Assembly: GCF_009730915.1 (NCBI RefSeq)
Contig: NC_052474.1
Coordinates: forward strand, 18,139,501 to 18,203,500
Origin: Dioscorea cayenensis subsp. rotundata
Lineage: Eukaryota; Streptophyta; Magnoliopsida; Dioscoreales; Dioscoreaceae
Length of the DNA stretch: 64,000 nt
Direction of reading: 5' to 3'
Numbering within the stretch: the first letter of the stretch is position 1; every line of letters starts with the position of its first letter. The notes under the pieces were generated by a model, which was not told the origin of the DNA, ran no database searches, and worked only from the letters and a program-made list of their open reading frames with translations. The position numbers were made by a program, and so were the translations under genes. Of this stretch, positions 1 to 9,661 are shown one piece after another.

Positions 1-937
1 ATAAGGCTAATGATGTCAAGGAGTTGCTATCTGTGGGCAGCTGGAGGTGCTTATTATCTATCAGAGACCCTACTATTCACATATTGACGCTTGAGGTATT
101 AGCGTCATTCAAGTTCAACCGATCATACAACAGCTTTGACACTATAGATGCTATTAAGTTCCGTGCATTTGGTTAGTACCATAGCATGAGTGTCACATAG
201 TTCTCAGTCAGATTGGGTTTATACGATGGGGCTTACATTGACACTGAGGAGTATGAGCAGTTGTTGATCAATTATTCTGGCAGTCTGACTCCTCAGCATG
301 CATATAGAGCTTTATGTAGCTAGTAACAATATGAGCCAGGGGTGTCCAAGGCCACGTGTCTTTCTCGACCTGCATACCGTTATCTTCATGTCGTTTTGAG
401 CAGGTCAGTGAACGATCGTAGCGACAACACCGATGTACTCAATCGCCAGGAGCTACTGTATTTGTATTTGATGGTATAGAGCATGCCACTCCATCTTGGG
501 CACATTGTAGCGGATTACCTGAGGCACCAGGGTCAGTACACCACAATCAGAGTGATCTTCTTAGGCCCATACATCACTAGACTCATCATTGGGATGGGTT
601 TGCTCGACCCGATCAGGGGGGCCGAGAAGGCGATCATAAATTCTTCCCTTAGCATAGAGATGATGCTATTGATGGGGATGGTTCACAAGTACAGGCCGGG
701 AGTGTATGTACTGGTTACACCTGCTCCTGAGTTAGCCGAGGAAGGAGGTGACACAGCTGAGGGGTCTAAGCCTTTTCCCAAGCTATAGGAGGAGCAGATG
801 GAGATACCACCTACAGTACAAGAGCTTCCTCCAGTGTGCATATTTTCTCCACCTCGAGTCCATGATCATTTTGAGAGGCTCGAGAGTGCTGTGGGGGTCT
901 TACATGCAGAGTTTGCTAAGGTTCACGCGATACAGGT
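1..937 (+). pseudogene. Athila-type accessory ORF fragment (element A0)
   Basis: Broken 3' two-thirds of the family A accessory ORF, entering from the left edge. It aligns by eye with the aORF of element A1 from about its residue 65 on: a SVGSWRCLLSIRDPTI block, an EYEQLLINY block, an RYLHVVLSRSVNDR block, and HLGHIVADYLRHQGQY followed by IFLGPYITRL and MGLL. The type resembles the ATHILA ORF-1 / 'putative plant transposon protein' families; its function is unknown. Several in-frame stops interrupt it (after AFG, VT, ALCS, LMV and FPKL). It ends at 937 because the LTR of element A2 starts there, replacing the C-terminal coiled-coil and proline-rich tail seen in A1. Family identity is reasonably sure; any activity is very unlikely. 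Confidence 0.7.
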
Positions 938-2455
938 TGATAAGTGCTTATGTATTAGTAATACGATGTCTTCTTTTCTTATGATTAGTAATACTTTTCT
1001 CAGATTCTATCTCTAATACATGTGTATTTGTGTTCTTTTGTGCATGTAGGGTTGTGGAGACAAATATAGAAAAAAGAAGCCAAAGTAGATTGCGAGTGCA
1101 CTTAGTTGATGAGAAGACACAAGTGGTGTTCAAAGACATGTTAGTGTGTGCCAACCTCCGTGGTGTTCAAGGAAATATGCAAATTGAAGGGGCACAAAGG
1201 CAGTCACACTCATGTGTTCTGACTTGTGTAAAGCTAGAAAGATTGTCATCAAATGTGCTTTTGTTTGAAGATGCAATACAATCTACAGCGTAGACATGTG
1301 CCCATTTATGTTGCCTCGATGAAAACTTTTGATTCGGGTGTGTGAAAATTGCTGGACAGAATTGATTTCCTGGAGATTCACACGAGCGTGTGAAAATTCC
1401 ACACGCCAATGCGGATGCCCGATTCCAGCCCTATTTAAGTCGTGATTTCAGCTCTATTTGGGGACCTTCTTTTCCATATTTTGGCTATCTTTTCTCTAAC
1501 TTTGGAGGCGCCCACGACTAGGGTTTGGAGAGGCTTTAGCTAGGTTTTGGAGGGGCTTATGGCCATCAACATCGTGGTTCCTTCAGAAGAGAGTTATTGG
1601 GGGAGCTTTTATTGGCACCGATCCGCCAAGGTGTGTCCTAGGCTCGACGAGGGGACCTTTGGAGAAGACGCAGCCACTCCACAAGACCATCGACATAAGA
1701 ACCAAGGGAGTTTTATTCCTGGATTGCATATTTTTACTTTTGGTTTCATTATTGATTGTATTTTGCTCCATGGAGAGCTAAACCCCTAGTGGGTACTTGG
1801 ACTTGTATACCCTAGGATAATGTTGTCTCTTTGGCCTTTTATTATACTTCCTTTAATTGATGTTTTAATTGAGTTCCAATCTTGAATGCTTGTTGAGTTT
1901 ATTTTCCCTTAGAGTGACACTAGGGTTGAGAATCCATTTTGGTAATCCTTGTGGATGAGTGACACACAATGAGGGTTAGACAATACTTGATTGGAGAAGA
2001 TTGAGAGGGTGAGTCGAGAGGTAGCGGAGTATCTCCTTTACCTTCCGATGTGATTTATCCTACCTCCACATCTCAAGAGTTCTTTGCGGTCACAATAGAG
2101 TAAAGTACTAAGAGACAAACTCCGCTGGGGCTTAGTTGCGCAAGCAACAGAGTGAAAAGCTGTAGTAATCCTTAGTATCTGTGGCTTAATTGTGACTAGG
2201 GATCTTTCGTAGTAGTCCTAGGGTGAGCAATATCCTGGTGCCTCAGTTATCGTAGATTGCCTCACCTATCTTTTATTTGTGCCTCCTTCTTTTATTCTTA
2301 TTCACATCATTATCGATTCATCTTCATTCTAGGGAAATAGCAGTCTTTGTGTTTCTAATCACTATTCCCTATGGATTCGACTATCCACTCACCGGGGTAT
2401 TATTACTTCAATAAACCCGTGCACTTGCGGTACACACGTAAAAGGGCGTTTGTCA
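938..2455 (+). repeat. 5' LTR of element A2 (family A)
   Basis: Starts TGATAAGTGCTTATG and ends GTTTGTCA, directly followed by the primer-binding site. It contains a short set of CACACGxxCGTGTG boxes (about 1378-1415) and a TATA box CTATTTAAG at 1431-1439. The family core CTCCATGGAGAGCTAAACC lies at about 1768-1786. At 1518 bases it is about 340 shorter than full family A LTRs; the missing part is mainly between the 'gggatctttcg' and 'gagcaatatcc' segments near 2205-2230, where other copies carry the 'ggaccaaagggttag' stretch. Confidence 0.88.
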
Positions 2456-2462
2456 AGTTTTT

Positions 2463-2480
2463 TTGCACCGTTGCTGGGGA
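2463..2480 (+). other. Primer-binding site, tRNA-Asp type (A2)
   Basis: TTGCACCGTTGCTGGGGA lies eight bases after the LTR end. It matches the complement of the plant tRNA-Asp 3' end (TGGCGCCGTTGCCGGGGA) with three differences. It marks the start of minus-strand DNA synthesis. Confidence 0.8.
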
Positions 2481-2602
2481 ATAGGTGTTTTAAAGCACTT
2501 TGCACTTTCCTATTTTAACTATTCACCATTTATTTTATTTCACATTTTCTTATTCTTCCATTGTTCTGATTTGTTTTTTTTCTTTGGTTCCAGATCTAGG
2601 TT

Positions 2603-4770
2603 ATGACCAGAGGGAACCTTTCGACATTGGTTGAAGGTGGTCCTGAACTTGAATGAACACTTTATATAAGGGGTAAAGAACCTGTGCAAGAACAAACAAA
2701 TCAAGCTGAGATAGAAGGTGAATGGTCAGTTATGGCAAAACATAATGAGCAGCAGAGGACACTGTCTGATTATGCCAAAAATGAAATATTCTCCTTTGTG
2801 CAAACGGAATTGGAGTCTCTATTTGATACATGGGATAGGTACAAGGAGCTCTTGCGGAAATGTTCTTAACATTGGTTTCCTGAGTGGATGATCATTCAGA
2901 CTCTCTATATTGGGTTGAACCCAAGCATAAGACAGTTATTTGATGCTGTAGCATAAGGCACCTTAGGGAGTAAGACCCCGGAAGAAGCCCAGCTTCTCAT
3001 TGAAGAAATACCTTTGAACAGTTATCAGTGGAATACAAGAGATAGAAATAAAGTAGCTGGATTTCGTGAGTTTGAAGTAGTTACTTTATTGGCGGCCCAA
3101 GTAGAGTCTTTGAGCAAGAAGTTAGACACTCTAACTTCTAATAGAGTGGTGGCTATGACTAGTTACATAGGGTATGGGAGAGGACATGCTCCATCTGATT
3201 GCCCAATTTCTATTGGTGGTATATCCTCGGTAGAATAAGTGGACTTTGTGGGCAATGCAATGAAAAACCAAGGCAATCTATATAGCAACACCTACAATCC
3301 AGGTTGGGGGAGCCAACTGAATCTTTAATGGAGTAATGAAGGGCAACAGAAGACAATGGCACCACCCGGTTTCCAACAAAAACAACAAGCCCCGAATATG
3401 GAGAACCGAGTTTTGGTGTTGGAAAACCGGATGACTGATCTAGAGAATGCTTTAATCAAGTTTATTTAATCGTCAGATACAAGATTTTAATCGGTTTAAG
3501 CCACACTTCGCAACCACACCGCATTATTGCACAATTTGGAGAATCAAGTGGGGGCAAATTGCAAAGTCGTTATTGGAGAGACCTCAAGGAAGCTTGCCTA
3601 GTAACGCAGAAACTAATCCAAGAGAACATGTGAAGGTGATCACTTTGAGAAGTGGTCCTGAGGTTGACTAATATTGAAGCATTCGAGGTCATAGAGGTTG
3701 AGGAGAGAATAGAAGGAAAGAAGGTGGTGCCCCCACCTTGCACATCAACATCCCATTTGTGGAGGCGTTGTCTCAAATGCCTCGAGCATGCAAAGTTTCT
3801 GAAGGACCTCTTGACCAAAAAGAGAAAGTTGGAGGAAAGTGCATCTGTGATCTTAGATGCTTCATGTTCGGTGGTGTTGCAAAAGAATATGCCGAACAAG
3901 AAGAAGGACCCCGGAAGCTTCATCATTCTGTATGACATTGGTAATTTAGGCGAAGAGAAGGCATTGGCGGACTCAGTGGCTAGCATCAACGTCATGCCTT
4001 ATACATTCTTCCAAAAGCTAGGCTTGGAAGAGCCTAAGCCCACTCAGATGATATTATAATTGGTGGACCAAACGGTTGGATATCCGAGGGGCATCATCGA
4101 AGACATACTCATGAAGGTTGACAAGTACCTATTTCCTGTGAATTTTGTAGTGTTGGATGTTGATAAGGATGTCATCGTTCTTTTGATACTTGGAAGGCCC
4201 TTCTTAGGCACTTCCAAAGCTCTCATCGACATGGATGGTGGGGAGTTGACTTTATGAGTTGGGGATGATAAGCTTACATACCGCCTCGCCGAAGCCATGA
4301 GACATTCTTTAGACTTTGATGACAGTCTTACTTTCGTGACACTACCGATAAACTAATAGATGAATATGTGCAGGAAATGATGAATCCAGACCCGTATGAA
4401 GGATTGCTAGACCAAGAAGTGGAGAATGAGGATGTGATGATGCTTGGTGTAGAAGACAAGATACAACCTACCCCAGGGATCATGAAAATTAAGCTCCAAA
4501 AGATAAAGCGTGCAAGGAGACGTCACAAGAAACACCCCAAGGCTAATAGGAATGAGCAAAAATAGAGTAAGGATGATGAACCCTTGTGCAATAACAAACT
4601 TGATAATTCTCCCTCTACCTTCAAAATACTACGTTCATCATGCTTTTAAGTCATGGGTAAGAGGGAAACCTTCATCTATGAGCCCTCGTGAGGAAAGGTC
4701 AGGTACGTCAAGCTTAGTGACGTTAAACAAGCGCTTCTTGGGAGTCAACCCAAGTCTTTACTATTTTTCA
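2603..4770 (+). pseudogene. gag-pro: gag-protease relic of element A2
   Basis: Retroelement capsid polyprotein plus aspartic protease. The ATG at 2603 opens MTRGNLSTLVEGG; a stop follows after PELE. Between SDYA and NEIFSF (about 2778) the core of the retrotransposon gag domain is missing: about 355 bases relative to A1. Downstream come ESLFDTWDRYKELLRKC, GLNPSIRQLFDA, an AQVESLSKKLDTLTS coiled stretch and a ruined zinc knuckle in which both leading cysteines read tyrosine. The protease follows at about 3960-4260 (LADS motif, then GRPFLGTSKALIDMDGGEL), then the basic tail KRARRRHKKHPKA, ending at 4565. No reverse transcriptase follows. Stops and frameshifts show it is dead. Confidence 0.85.
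4719..4754 (+). other. Conserved hairpin motif after gag-protease (A2)
   Basis: The stretch 'gacgttaaacaagcgc' is followed by CTTGGGAGTCAACCCAAG (4737-4754), a perfect 6-bp stem with a 6-base loop, and overlaps an AAGCGCTT palindrome. The same element occurs in A3, A5 and in family B, so it predates the split of the families. It may be an RNA structure or simply conserved coding sequence (reading SDVKQALLG); role unknown. Confidence 0.6.
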
Positions 4771-5039
4771 AAGTATTAGTTAGTGTTTACATTAATAAGA
4801 GCTTAAGTGTTGGTGTCTTCATCTTTTACATGATATTGTTGTGATTTTCTTGTAGATTGTTTTTGTTATCTTATTCTTAATTGTGTGCGTTATAGTTTTC
4901 TTGGTTGTTTGAGCATGTTTTTCATGATTCTCTGGTTACATTTGCATAATATGGACAGGCTTTGAAAAGATGTAAATGTTCTGAAATTTTCTGCAAAGTC
5001 TATAAATTTTTCTAAGTCATCCACAGAAGACACACAACG

Positions 5040-5515
5040 GTGTGGAATTTTCATATTGGCGTGTGTTTTCATTCAGAGCTCATCCCGAGAGAACATAGGG
5101 GCATGTGACTACCCCTGTGAATGACCTATTGATGGTCACACGCCCGTTGGTAATTTCCACATGGGCGTGTGTTTCTCTGCAGAAGTTCAGAGCTCTATCC
5201 CGAGAAAACACAATGGCATGTGAATGACCCTGTGAAAGGGCTTGTGAAAACCAACGGCCTTGTGGAATTTCCACACGCCTATGTGGAACAATTAGAAGAA
5301 ATTCTTCTGTGGACGGAGGAACCACAGGGGCGTGTGGGTGCCCTGTGGGTCAAGCACACGGGCGTGGGGAATTTCCACATGCCCATGTGTATGCGTTTAG
5401 AGGCAAAGAATACCACCCGAGAGCATACAGGGGCGTGTGTCTTCCCTTGTGAAGCTCCCCTTGTGGAGTCACACGGGCATAGGTAATTTTCACATGCCTC
5501 TGTGGATGTACAATA
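5040..5515 (+). repeat. Internal palindromic box array (A2)
   Basis: Four tandem units of roughly 110 bases. Each contains an inverted repeat of the CACAGGGGCG ... CCCCTGTG kind and a second pair built from CACACGGGCGTG, AATTTCCACA and CACGCCCATGTG. The same boxes occur in family A LTRs just upstream of the TATA box. Here they lie upstream of an internal TATA box and the accessory ORF 5' splice site. Open frames through the array code only low-complexity Pro/Cys/Arg/Trp peptides and are not taken as genes. Confidence 0.75.
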
Positions 5516-5538
5516 TTCAAAAGGCCGTGATTTCGCTT

Positions 5539-5685
5539 TATAAATCTTATATGCCTTTTCATTTTTACACTTCTCCACACCAAAAGAACACTCTCTCAGA
5601 CTCTCCCGACTTCACACCGTCATTTAGAATTATTTCATTCGAATCTTCCGGTCAATTTCAAGGTTTTCATCTTTATCTTGTCGGT
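5539..5685 (+). promoter_or_regulatory. Putative internal TATA box and aORF 5' splice site (A2)
   Basis: TATAAA at 5539-5544 follows the box array by about 25 bases. After a CT-rich leader (ctctctcagactctccc at about 5592-5608) comes the splice donor TTGTCG|GTAAAC, with GT at 5684-5685. Family members A1 and A3 have the same TATA-to-donor order and spacing (about 145-150 bases). The matching acceptor and the accessory ORF were lost where LTR D begins at 5920. Confidence 0.5.
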
Positions 5686-5919
5686 AAACCCTCATTCTCT
5701 CTTTTCTTCGCCAAACTTGATTTTATTCGATCAAATCTACTAAATTTGCTTCATTTTGATGTTTAAATGATGAATGTATGTTTTAGAAGCATTTGAGAAT
5801 GAATTTATGATATATTTTAAAGCGTACTGCATAGTGGCCAGGCGGGTTTCACGCCCATTGGATCCACATGGGCATGTGAAATTTCCACACGACCGTGTGG
5901 ATTTTTGCAGTATTGTTAT

Positions 5920-6147
5920 TGATAAGTGCTTGTGTACTAAAAATACAAAGTATTTTTTTTTATGATGAGCATTACTTTCATAAGGTTTTATTGCTAATAG
6001 TGTGCTTTTGTGTTCTTTTGCGCATATAAGGTTGTGGAGCCAAATAGAGAAGAAAGGAATCAAAGTAGATTGCAAATGTATTATGTTGATGGAATCTTGA
6101 AGTGGACACATGAGAAGACGCAAGTTGTGCTTGAAGGCATATGAGTG
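5920..6147 (+). repeat. LTR fragment D (family A), first 228 bases
   Basis: Starts TGATAAGTGCTTGTGTAC and follows the family A LTR up to 'catatgagtg', where LTR E starts. The remainder of D is not recognisable in the window. It replaces the acceptor and ORF of A2's internal transcription unit. Confidence 0.75.
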
Positions 6148-6161
6148 TGGTAAGTGCTTGT
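6148..6161 (+). repeat. LTR E, first 14 bases (family A)
   Basis: TGGTAAGTGCTTGT is the start of a family A LTR with one change from TGATAAG. It is cut off by element B1, and the LTR resumes at 16501 after the duplicated CTTGT. Reading across B1 gives a continuous LTR start. Confidence 0.7.
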
Positions 6162-9100
6162 TGATAAGTGTCTAAATGTAGGTGTTTTCGTATATATATC
6201 GTATTCACTTTGCATGTATTTTGTGAGGTTTGATGCCCGTTTTGCGCTTAATCATCTATTATTTGCTTTGTAGGGCATAAGGAAGCCATGGAGAACAAGA
6301 AGATATCATTTAGGCGAAAAGAGAAGAAAACAGGAATTTCATACCACCCCTATACTACCCAGTATGGGGGCATATGCACTGTAGCAGCGGAATGATTTGG
6401 AGCTGTCTGCCCAGTGATAAGTGCTTGTGTGATATGAATGCGAAGCATTCTTTCCTTATGTTGAGCATTACTTTTCTCGGGTTTTTACATTAATATGTGT
6501 GTTTTTATGTTACTTTTATGCAGGTAGGGTTGTGAAACCAATTATGAAGGAAAGAAGCCAATATGGATCATAATGCACCTATTTTGTAGGAAATCTCGCT
6601 AAGGTTCAAACGCGAAGACATAGGTCAGGTGTGAGATGCTAGAGTGTGTGCCAACCTCCTAGCATTCGAGTGAGCACATCCATTTGGAGGGGCACAAAGG
6701 CAGTCACACTCGAGCATTCCAATTTATGCACATAAGAACGAGAGCTCGACCAACATGTATATCATTGAAGAAGCAAGTGATTCACGACGTAAACGTGTGC
6801 CCGTTTGCGTTACCCCGATGAAAATATTGAATTGGGAAGTTATTCAGGTCGAAGACTGTAGCATATACTGTAGCAGCACTGTTCACAGCCGGCTGAGAAA
6901 TCAGAGAAACAGAGAATCCACACGGGCGTGTGGAAATTATCCACGGCCGTGTGGAAATTCCGCACGGGCGCGTGTACCGTCCACGCCCATGGAGTCGCCC
7001 GATTCCAGCCCTATTTAAAGCCTATTCAGTCCCGATTTTGGTATTCTTTTCTCCATCTTTTCCCAACTTGCGAGAGGGCTTCGGCTAGGGTTTTGAGGGG
7101 TATTGGCTAGGTTTTTGGGAGGTTCTACCACTCCGACATCGCGCGTCATTTGGAAGAAGGTTATTGGGAGAGCTTTCATTGGCATCGATCCGGCGAGGTG
7201 TATCCTAGGCCAGACAAAGGATCCCTTGCGACGAGTAAAGGACTCTCCACAAGACCATCGACACAACCATTGAGGGGGTTTCTTTATGGATTCATTGCTT
7301 TTACATTCAATTTCTTTGATTGTACTTAGCTCCATGGAGAGCTAAACCCCTAGTGGGTACTTGGGTGATTGTGAACCCTAGGATGTATTCGTTTCTTTGA
7401 ACTTCTTTATTATGCTTTCAATAAATTGATGTTTATTGTGAGTTCCAACCTTGAATGTTTGATTGTATGAACATTTCCCCTAGAGTGACACTAGGGTTGA
7501 TAGTTCTTGTTGGTAAACTTGTGAGTGAGTGACACACCACGAGCGTTAGACAAAGCTAGGTTGGAGAGGGTTGAGAGGGTTAGTCGAGAGGTACAGGAGC
7601 GTCCCCTTCCCCTCCGACATGATAGATTCTACCTCCGTTCCTTGAGTTCTTTGCGGCTATAATAGAGTGAATGGTCTAAGGAATGAATCTCCGCTGGGGC
7701 TTAGTTGCGCGTGCAACGGAGTGAAGCGTTGAGGGGATCTTAGTATCTAGGGCTTAATTATGGTTAGGGACCTTCCGTCTGGACCAAAGGGTTAGGTCTA
7801 TAATTACAAAGAGATTTATCACCTGCAATCCCTAGAGCTCATTGCAACTTTATTCGAATGCGAGGTTGAAAGATTATTTAATCTCTCCTCCAGGACATGA
7901 ATAGAGTTAGGCATAGTTGACCTTAGATTTAGGACTATGTATGTAAGGATTTCCATGACTCACCATTGCATTGATTAGGAAGCATAATAGAGAGTTCTTG
8001 CACTTGAAGCGATTATCCTAGGTGAAGCATCATCCGAGTACCCCATCTTTATCGATTGCCTTGCCTCCTCCTTACTTTTGCTCTCTTACTTGTTGCTTTT
8101 AATTGTTGAGAATTGAATCATTGTCACACTTATCATTGTTGATATTCCACATAGCTAAGAATCGAATTAAGTGTCTTTACTCCCTACTCCCTGTGGATTC
8201 GATACCCGCTCACCCGGGATTATTACTTTGACAAACCCGTGCACTTGCGGGATATACGCAAGGGGATCTTGTCACCCAGATTTCTATACTACCCAGTATA
8301 CAGGGCCGTATGGAGGCCGTATGCACCCCGTATGAAACGCGATTATAGGGTTTTGAGTGCTATATGACCCCTATACGGCCTGTATGTCATGGGGGATATA
8401 AATACTGACTTTTACGGCAGAACAAGGGACTTTTTCTGGCCATATTTTGAGAGACCACTTGAGAGGCTTTGGGCGACCTTGGGAAGGAGAAGAAGGGCAA
8501 GGAAGCTAAGAGATCATTCAAGGCCAAGGTCCAAGACTCTTAAGGCAAGAAGACAACATCATTCAAGGGGAGATCTACCACGATTTGAAGGAAGGAGACC
8601 CGTGGCTAGAGGAAGCGTCATTAGGCATTCCTTTAGAGGGGAAAGCGTCATTCGACACATTTTCTACCTCCTCCTCCACTATTTCATCTAGGGAGTGTCA
8701 TTTATGCTTTTCTTTTGTGTTTCACTTGATTGTATTACTTGTTGTGGGATGATGACACACTAGACCCCCAAGGCCACCTTTTATTGGTGAACCTTGGGGG
8801 GTTTTATCATGTATTTTGGATGATTACTTATTAATTCTATGCTTGGGTAATTTTGAGATTTAATCCATTTTTTTCATGCTAAGTGCTACACTAAGGAGAA
8901 ATCCGTAGCTCTTTTCTGAGTGATGCATGTAGATGTGACTTGCTCGCATGTATTAGATCATGAATGGATTAGAAGGGGATACTTGTATCATCACGCCGAG
9001 AAATTGGGTGTTGGTAGCCCTCCGTGTTAAGTTAAGCCAAAGAAGAGTAGGTTTGCTCCTATTTGAGATTTCCTTATGCTTAATGCAATCGTAGGAATGT

Positions 9101-9504
9101 GGATTTGGAAGAAATTCCTATCTATGTTCGTATGGGATTAGGGTTCAATCGCCAAGAAATTGGGGTTGTTCTAATCTAGAAATCTCTTGGTCCACTTTAC
9201 CCTTGCATCTTTTAATCACCATCCATGTTTCATGATAACCCCTCAAGGGGATCCGATCCATATCTATAGGCCTTTGCATTACATTGAAGTTCTTGCTTGC
9301 TCATTGCTTGTTCTCTCTAACTTGTTGATAATCTTGTTTTAGTTTTAATTGCATCTAGTAAAGTAAATTCCATCACTTGAGATCTTAGGCTAGGTAATAG
9401 CTCGGGAAGGAGTAATAGGAGATCCTTAGCACTGTGGAATACGATCCTTGTGTCTTCGCACGAGGTATTACTTGGCGATCCCATACACTTGCGGGAAGCA
9501 ATCA
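6162..9504 (+). repeat. 5' LTR of B1, interrupted by solo LTR S1
   Basis: LTR sequence runs 6162-6414 and 8280-9504; without S1 and its duplicated CCCAG it is 1478 bases. The ATACGGCC/CCCCATAC-type boxes (8290-8390) precede the TATA box TATAAATA at 8397-8404. The downstream part carries an arginine-rich open stretch (8389-8691) that the 3' LTR only partly keeps, so I do not call it a gene. Confidence 0.9.
6415..8274 (+). repeat. Solo LTR S1 (family A)
   Basis: 1860-base family A LTR from TGATAAGTGCTTGTG to CTTGTCA, flanked by the 5-base duplication CCCAG (6410-6414 and 8275-8279). No internal sequence is attached, so it is the product of LTR-LTR recombination. It carries three to four CACACGGGCGTGTGG-type boxes at 6919-6990, TATA box CTATTTAAAG at 7011-7020 and the core CTCCATGGAGAGCTAAACC near 7332-7350. 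It closely resembles solo LTR S3. Confidence 0.92.
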
Positions 9505-9510
9505 AGTTTT

Positions 9511-9528
9511 TGGCGCTGTTGCCAGGGA
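9511..9528 (+). other. Primer-binding site, tRNA-Asp type (B1)
   Basis: TGGCGCTGTTGCCAGGGA, six bases after the LTR end, differs at two positions from the complement of the plant tRNA-Asp 3' end. Confidence 0.85.
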
Positions 9529-9661
9529 CCTTTATTGAATTCTAGGAAACTTTTAGATTATTACTCTAGCCATTTCATTCTTTACTCGTTCTTCTCGTTA
9601 TTTTTCTTTTCCTTTGATCTTAACTTTCTACCATTTTTCTTGGTTTTGCAAGGTACTGTGC

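Larger units (their letters stand above)
938..5919 (+). mobile_element. Family A element A2, 5' LTR plus gag-protease, 3' part lost
   Basis: Partial non-autonomous Athila/Tat element: 5' LTR (938-2455), tRNA-Asp-type primer-binding site, gag-protease relic, conserved hairpin, box array, TATA box and 5' splice site for the accessory ORF. It stops at 5919, where another family A LTR (D) begins. The abutting LTR is not preceded by a polypurine tract, so D is better read as a later insertion than as this element's own 3' LTR. A2 itself sits inside aORF A0. No target-site duplication can be confirmed because the right end is missing. Confidence 0.75.

Noticed and set aside
1030..1293. Small frames inside family A LTRs (also 6755-7018, 19315-19777 and 27533-27997)
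   Set aside because: They lie in LTR sequence on both strands, and other LTR copies carry stops or shifts in the same place.
2463..2480. tRNA gene remnants at the TGGCGCC-type sites
   Set aside because: Only the 18 bases complementary to the tRNA-Asp 3' end are present, directly after LTR ends: primer-binding sites, not tRNA genes.
5040..5515. CRISPR-like spaced repeats
   Set aside because: Units are tandem, about 110 bases, with no unique spacers, and lie inside a plant retrotransposon.
8389..8691. 100-codon arginine-rich frame just after the family B LTR TATA box
   Set aside because: The 3' LTR copy has a stop in its first codons and starts later; no similarity to a known family; best read as LTR leader.
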